Of a DNA stretch of 64,000 nucleotides, positions 60,014-64,000 are shown piece by piece (positions within the stretch are counted from its first letter, which is position 1; every line of letters starts with the position of its first letter). The notes under the pieces were generated by a model, which saw nothing but the letters and a program-made list of their open reading frames with translations, did not search any database and was not told where the DNA came from. The translations under genes were made by a program, and so were the position numbers. The DNA comes from Gemmatimonadota bacterium. GTDB taxonomy: Bacteria; Gemmatimonadota; Gemmatimonadetes; Gemmatimonadales; Gemmatimonadaceae. The stretch lies in assembly GCA_040388625.1 (NCBI GenBank), contig JAZKBK010000001.1, positions 310,001 through 374,000 on the forward strand, in the 5' to 3' direction.

Positions 60014-60740
60014 GGCGGGCGACTACGGCACGATCGTTATCGTCGGCGGCGGATGCTACGGCTCCTACTATGTACGGCAGCTCGATCGTGCCCGCGAAGC
60101 AGGCGCAATCAGTTTTGAGAAGGTGCTCGTCGTCGACCATTCGGCGGAATGCGCGGTCGCGAAAATCGAATCGGACGCCAAGATCGTGATTGCGGAGTGG
60201 ACTGACTTCTTCGATGATTATCTCGGTTCCGCGCCGGAAGACAATCGCGACGCGATAGTTCCCTCACCGCTGATGCCGCACCTGATGTACCAGTGGCTGC
60301 GGGACAGAGCGAGATCGCGTTGGCCGCAACGCATGGTCGAGACTCGCGCCTTGACGCTGGAGCCCGACACGCCGTGGAAGAGCGCGGCGCCGGACGGAAC
60401 GTTCTACGCCAGTTTTGCGACCTGGACCTGTCCCATCAATTGCGTGGAGCCGCGCCTCTGCCCGCATACGCGAGGCGAGCGAACCTGGACCATGCCGAGT
60501 GCCGCGGTCGAGCTCGTAGAGAGATCCACCGCCGCGGGCGAGCCGTTGCAGGGGCCGGTTATATTTCACTGTAGCCACCGTGCGTTCGGCGTTGGGATGT
60601 TCGATACGCGCGACGTGGTCGCCGCCGACAGGCTGGTCCAACGCGTGGCCGCTGATTCAGCCGCGAACGTGCTCGTCGGGACAGTTTCTCATTGCCACGG
60701 TGCGTTCAACATACTTCACGTCGGCGCTGAAACCTCATAG
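60000..60740 (+). CDS. Unknown protein with Rossmann-like N-terminus and Cys cluster
   Basis: This is a 246-residue protein I do not recognise. The N-terminus IVIVGGGCYGSYYVRQL (12-28) looks like a dinucleotide-binding loop. A cysteine cluster C144-x3-C148-x5-C154 with H156 (WTCPINCVEPRLCPHT) and an FHCSH motif (H190, C191, H193) follow. A SHCHGAFN segment lies near the end. This set could bind a metal or an iron-sulfur cluster. It overlaps the SDR gene and precedes thioredoxin reductase by 6 nt, so a redox role is an attractive guess only. Confidence 0.75.
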   Translation: MSGPEAGDYGTIVIVGGGCYGSYYVRQLDRAREAGAISFEKVLVVDHSAECAVAKIESDAKIVIAEWTDFFDDYLGSAPEDNRDAIVPSPLMPHLMYQWLRDRARSRWPQRMVETRALTLEPDTPWKSAAPDGTFYASFATWTCPINCVEPRLCPHTRGERTWTMPSAAVELVERSTAAGEPLQGPVIFHCSHRAFGVGMFDTRDVVAADRLVQRVAADSAANVLVGTVSHCHGAFNILHVGAETS

Positions 60741-60746
60741 AAATTC

Positions 60747-61730
60747 ATGAGCAAGACTTTTGAATATGACGTCATAATCGTCGGTGCCGGTCCCGCTGGA
60801 ATGACCGCGGGGATGTACGCCGGGCGGTCGATGTTGAAGACAGTCATCATCGAGCGCGGTGGTTCGGGCGGAGAGCTGCTCAACACCGAAGCGATCGAGG
60901 ACTATCCGGGCTTCGAGCACATCGAGGGCTGGGATCTCGCGCAGCGCTTCGAGAACCACGCAAAGAAATTTGGCGCTGAATTTCATCAGGGCGTCGTGCT
61001 CACGGTAAGACGCCTCGAGGATGCGACGTTCGAGGTGGAGACGGAGTCGGGCGACATCTACCACGCACCGACCGTGATCATCACAGCCGGCGGCACGCCG
61101 ATCAAGCTTGGCGTCCCGGGCGAGACCGAGTATGCGGGGAAGGGCGTCTCCTACTGCGCCATCTGCGACGGCGCGTTCTTCAAGGGCCACACTATCGCCG
61201 TTGTCGGCGGTGGTGATGCCGCCGCTGAAGAGAGTGACTTCCTCACGCGCTACGCGGAGAAGGTCTATCTGATCCATCGGCGCGATGAATTGCGCGCCTC
61301 CAAAATTCTGCAGAAGCGGCTGTTCGAGAACCCCAAGATCGAAGTGATCTGGGACACTCTCGTCGAACGCGTCGAGGCGGACGAGCAGGGATTCGTGAAC
61401 AATCTCAAGCTCCGCAACGTGAAGACGGGCGCCGAGAGCAATCTTGCCGCCACTGCGATGTTCGTGTTCATCGGGTTCCGTCCCAATACGGGCATCATCG
61501 AAGGCCACGTCGATCACGACGAGATGGGCTATCTGCTGACCGACACGAACATGGAGACGTCGATCGACGGACTGTTCGCGGCGGGTGACGTGCGGTCCCA
61601 GCTCACGCGCCAGGTCACAACCGCAGCGGGTGACGGAACGACCGCAGCGATAGCTGCCGAGAAATATCTCGCTTCACTGCGCGATTCGTCCGTCGGCCGA
61701 ATCGTGGCGACGGGCGGATACGCGGTGTGA
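60747..61730 (+). CDS. trxB: Thioredoxin reductase
   Basis: This 327-residue FAD enzyme reduces thioredoxin with NADPH. The FAD loop IVGAGPAGMTAGMYAG is near residue 11, the redox-active CAIC pair is C137/C140, the NADPH loop VVGGGDAAAEES follows, and the C-terminal GLFAAGDVRSQ closes the FAD site. It supports the peroxiredoxin at 19838 and thiol repair generally. Its stop overlaps the GTG of the MBL hydrolase as GTGA. The neighbouring Cys-cluster protein may be a client, but this is a guess. Confidence 0.96.
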   Translation: MSKTFEYDVIIVGAGPAGMTAGMYAGRSMLKTVIIERGGSGGELLNTEAIEDYPGFEHIEGWDLAQRFENHAKKFGAEFHQGVVLTVRRLEDATFEVETESGDIYHAPTVIITAGGTPIKLGVPGETEYAGKGVSYCAICDGAFFKGHTIAVVGGGDAAAEESDFLTRYAEKVYLIHRRDELRASKILQKRLFENPKIEVIWDTLVERVEADEQGFVNNLKLRNVKTGAESNLAATAMFVFIGFRPNTGIIEGHVDHDEMGYLLTDTNMETSIDGLFAAGDVRSQLTRQVTTAAGDGTTAAIAAEKYLASLRDSSVGRIVATGGYAV

Positions 61731-62377
61731 AGATTCTGTCGCGTACCGTCGGCGCGTTCCAGGAGAACTCGTATCTCGTCGTCGACGAGGAGACCGGCGA
61801 TGCCGTGATCATCGATCCCGGTGCCGATGCGGACGAGCTTCTGGACATGATCGAATCGAGCGGCGCGACGCTTCGTGCGATCTGGATCACGCATGCGCAT
61901 CTGGATCACATCGGCGCTGTCTCCGCGATCCGTCGCAGCTTTGCGGGCGTGCCAGTGCACCTTCATCCCGTTGACCGGCCCGTTTACGATGCCCAATCGT
62001 TCTTCGCGGAATCGTATCAGGTGCCGTTCGAGCAACCGGGGCCACCTGACGAGGATCTCGCCCACGGCGACGTTCTCCGTGTCGGGAATCTATCGTTCGA
62101 CGTCCTTCATCTACCGGGTCACAGCCCCGGCCACGTCGTGTTCCGCGGACATGGCATCGTGCTGGGCGGCGATGTTCTGTTTGCCGGATCGATCGGACGC
62201 ACCGATCTCCCGATGGCGAATCCCGCACACATGCAAGAATCATTGCGCACGATGGCAGCACTTCCTCGTGAGACCGTCGTCTATCCCGGCCATGGCGCCC
62301 CGACGACGATCGGCGACGAGCTCAACAGCAACCCTTTTCTGAACGGAATAGCAAATGTCAAACGCAACGCGGACTGA
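61727..62377 (+). CDS. MBL-fold hydrolase, glyoxalase II-like
   Basis: This 216-residue hydrolase of the metallo-beta-lactamase superfamily has the THAHLDHIGAV dinuclear zinc motif, LHLPGHSPGHVVF, GGDVLFAGSIGRTDLP and PGHGAPTTIGDEL, giving the full set of His/Asp ligands. Such proteins resemble YcbL and cut small thioesters such as S-lactoylglutathione analogues. The GTG start overlaps trxB, and the end overlaps the aspartase gene by 23 nt, so the three are in one unit. The substrate is not known. Confidence 0.92.
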   Translation: MKILSRTVGAFQENSYLVVDEETGDAVIIDPGADADELLDMIESSGATLRAIWITHAHLDHIGAVSAIRRSFAGVPVHLHPVDRPVYDAQSFFAESYQVPFEQPGPPDEDLAHGDVLRVGNLSFDVLHLPGHSPGHVVFRGHGIVLGGDVLFAGSIGRTDLPMANPAHMQESLRTMAALPRETVVYPGHGAPTTIGDELNSNPFLNGIANVKRNAD

Positions 62378-63761
62378 GAAGGACCCACTGGGCGAGCTTG
62401 CCGTACCCGCTGACGCGATGTACGGCGTGCAGACTCTGCGCGCGGCCCAGAACTTCCCTATCAGCGGTATTCGTCCGCTTCCCGCGTTCGTCGATGCGGT
62501 CGTACGTATCAAGCGGGGGGCAGCACTGACCCACAAGGAAACCGGCCGCCTGGAAGCTCGCCTGGCCGACGCAATCGTCGCAGCGGCCGACGAAGTGCTC
62601 GGCGGCAAGTGGCGCGACCAGTTCATCGTCGATGTGTACCAGGCTGGCGCCGGCACGTCGCATAACATGAACATCAACGAAGTGCTCGCAAATCGCGCCA
62701 ACGAGATGCTCGGCAGCGAGCGCGGCAAGTATTCACCCGTTCATCCGAACGATCACGTCAACATGGCGCAGTCCACGAATGACGTGATTCCAACTGCGAT
62801 CCGAATCGCGTGCATCGCGCAGCTTCCACAGTTGAACGATTCGATTCAGTCGCTGATCGACGCGCTGGCAAAGAAGGGACGGGAATTCGACGGCATAGTG
62901 AAGGCCGGACGCACGCATCTTCAGGACGCGATGCCGATCCGGTTGGGACAGGAGTTCACTGCATTCGCCGGAACGCTCGCGCGGAATCTCAAGCGCGTGA
63001 ACCAGTCCGCCGACTATCTGCGTGATCTGGGAATCGGCGGCAGCGCCGTCGGCACGGGCGTCAACGTCGAGCCGCAGTATCCCGCGCTGATGGTGAAGTA
63101 CCTCAACACCATGATGGACGGCAACCTCCGCGCAGGGTCGGATCGAATCCAGCTCATGCAGAGCATGGGTGACGCCGCTGCATTCAGCGCGGCGATGAAG
63201 GTGCTGGCGCTCGATCTCAGCAAGATCGCCAGCGATCTCCGTATCATGGTGAGCGGTCCACGAACGGGTCTCGACGAGATTACGTTGCCGGCTGTACAGC
63301 CGGGTTCGTCGATCATGCCCGGCAAGATCAATCCGTCCATCGCCGAGATGGTGAACCAGGTCTGCTTCCAGATCGTTGGTCTCGACGCCTGTGTTGCAGC
63401 GGCAGCCGAGCACGGTCAGCTGGAGCTGAACGTGATGATGCCGGTGATCGCATACAATGTTCTGCTCGCCGAGCACATACTCGCCACCGCGTCGCGCACG
63501 TTTGCGGAGAAGTGCGTCGCCGGAATTCAGGCCAACGCAGATCAGTGCGCGTACTGGGTCGAGCGCTCAGCAGCCCTCGCGACCGCACTCGCGCCGCAGA
63601 TCGGTTACGCGAAGGCGGCCGACATCAGCAAGCGATCGGTCAAGGAAGGAGTTCTGATTCGAGATCTCGTCAAGCGCGAGCACGTGCTGTCGGATAGCGA
63701 GATCGACGACGTGCTGGATCTCAAGCGGATGACAGAGATCGGGGTGCCTGGAACGCACTGA
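62355..63761 (+). CDS. aspA: Aspartate ammonia-lyase
   Basis: This 468-residue enzyme of the fumarase/aspartase superfamily has GSSIMPGKINP, the flexible loop that holds the catalytic Ser. The HPNDHVNMAQSTNDVIPTA, KAGRTHLQDAMPIRLGQEF and VNQVCFQIVG stretches match aspartase more closely than class II fumarase. It releases ammonia from aspartate and yields fumarate. The gene overlaps the MBL gene by 23 nt. A hairpin follows the stop. Fumarase activity cannot be fully ruled out. Confidence 0.88.
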   Translation: MSNATRTEKDPLGELAVPADAMYGVQTLRAAQNFPISGIRPLPAFVDAVVRIKRGAALTHKETGRLEARLADAIVAAADEVLGGKWRDQFIVDVYQAGAGTSHNMNINEVLANRANEMLGSERGKYSPVHPNDHVNMAQSTNDVIPTAIRIACIAQLPQLNDSIQSLIDALAKKGREFDGIVKAGRTHLQDAMPIRLGQEFTAFAGTLARNLKRVNQSADYLRDLGIGGSAVGTGVNVEPQYPALMVKYLNTMMDGNLRAGSDRIQLMQSMGDAAAFSAAMKVLALDLSKIASDLRIMVSGPRTGLDEITLPAVQPGSSIMPGKINPSIAEMVNQVCFQIVGLDACVAAAAEHGQLELNVMMPVIAYNVLLAEHILATASRTFAEKCVAGIQANADQCAYWVERSAALATALAPQIGYAKAADISKRSVKEGVLIRDLVKREHVLSDSEIDDVLDLKRMTEIGVPGTH

Positions 63762-63776
63762 CGAATCTTGGTGACA

Positions 63777-63819
63777 GGCACGGATGCATTCGTGCCCCGC
63801 ATTCGCTCGCCATCCGTGC
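63777..63819 (+). terminator. Inverted repeats after aspA
   Basis: GCACGGATG (63778-63786) pairs with CATCCGTGC (63811-63819). The same left arm, GGCACG (63777-63782), also pairs with CGTGCC (63791-63796), so two hairpins compete. There is no T-run. A weak terminator or RNA stabiliser is likely. The rest of 63820-63908 is AT-richer and contains TTAGCTAA (63871-63878), a possible promoter for the next gene. Confidence 0.45.
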
Positions 63820-63908
63820 GGGTGGTGAGCTGCGGTAGCGCCAGTTGAACTCTTGTCTCGCGGGCAGCAATTAGCTAATATGCTAAGTAACTAATCCCTG
63901 AGACTCCG

Positions 63909-64000
63909 ATGCTCACAGCGCTTCTCCTGACCGCACTCTCGCTTGCGCCAATGTCTCCCCGCCAGGACAGCATTCCGTCCGTTCCCATCACTCTGACAAC
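63909..64000 (+). CDS. Start of a secreted protein (partial, right edge)
   Basis: The last 92 bases open a reading frame that continues past the edge. It starts with ATG and encodes MLTALLLTALSLAPMSPRQDS, a short hydrophobic signal peptide followed by a polar stretch. The upstream 60 bases are AT-richer than the surroundings and could hold its promoter. Only about 30 residues are visible, so the family cannot be assigned. Confidence 0.55.
   Translation, partial: MLTALLLTALSLAPMSPRQDSIPSVPITLT

Noticed and set aside
1-64000. CRISPR arrays, transposases, integrases, phage genes or rRNA
   Set aside because: I found no regularly spaced long repeats, no transposase or integrase motifs and no rRNA-like stretch in the window.

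Overview
The window is GC-rich chromosomal DNA, densely coded, with many 1-8 nt gene overlaps. The gene content fits a Gram-negative aerobe of the Gemmatimonadota type. The evidence for this is a complete alternative complex III, a giant TonB receptor with a carboxypeptidase-regulatory-like plug extension, BlaI/M56 regulators linked to TonB, an Ino1 plus CDP-alcohol transferase pair, and a Na/H-type pyrophosphatase. The phylum is inferred from gene content only. I see no phage, insertion sequence, CRISPR array or rRNA; the only RNA gene found is one tRNA-Ala(UGC).

Layout. 1-1909 (minus): a truncated ABC exporter and an MBL-rhodanese fusion. 2042-6245 (plus): an ABC-2 exporter pair, PdxH and SpeA. 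6248-7487 (minus): DedA and Mn-type SOD. 7590-10102 (plus): an M15-like peptidase, two small membrane proteins, a strong terminator and a TrmJ-type methyltransferase. 10193-17861 (plus): actABCDEF (alternative complex III), with a Rex/CRP-like palindrome and a TTAA-N7-TTAA box in front. 18025-20311: tRNA-Ala, a CHAD protein, small membrane proteins and a peroxiredoxin. 20359-26827 (minus): a TonB, a BlaI repressor, an M56 protease fused to a TonB C-terminal domain, and a 1231-aa TonB-dependent receptor. 27002-30166: a phosphatase-superfamily enzyme, ornithine aminotransferase and Hsp20. 30329-35455 (plus): four two-component genes linked by ATGA overlaps. 35610-38944 (plus): TonB-ExbB-ExbD-ExbD-TonB. 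39153-45678 (plus): APC permease, H+-PPase, second APC permease and SLC1 symporter. 45754-49610 (minus): quinone oxidoreductase, amino-sugar kinase, sodium:solute symporter and IscA-like protein. 49791-51470 (plus): NamZ/DUF1343 and a small lipoprotein. 51538-62377 and beyond (plus): phosphatidylinositol-type lipid genes, a 2-oxoacid dehydrogenase complex (E1 alpha, E1 beta, E2), PHP and SDR enzymes, an unknown Cys-cluster protein, TrxB, a second MBL hydrolase, aspartate ammonia-lyase and the start of a secreted protein.

How the genes may work together. The most interesting part is the outer-membrane uptake and regulation network. The M56 sensor carries the TonB domain that would normally touch a receptor, sits between a BlaI repressor and a receptor, and is preceded by two overlapping MecI-type operators (TACTA-N6-TAGTA). 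A third copy of this operator lies in front of a small lipoprotein gene 25 kb away. A second layer is suggested by TTAA-N7-TTAA direct repeats found both before the respiratory complex III operon and between an OmpR-type two-component pair and the TonB-ExbBD operon. Several transcripts also carry unusual leader structures, notably before the first APC permease and across the start codon of the sodium:solute symporter. All regulatory assignments come from pattern reading and are untested.
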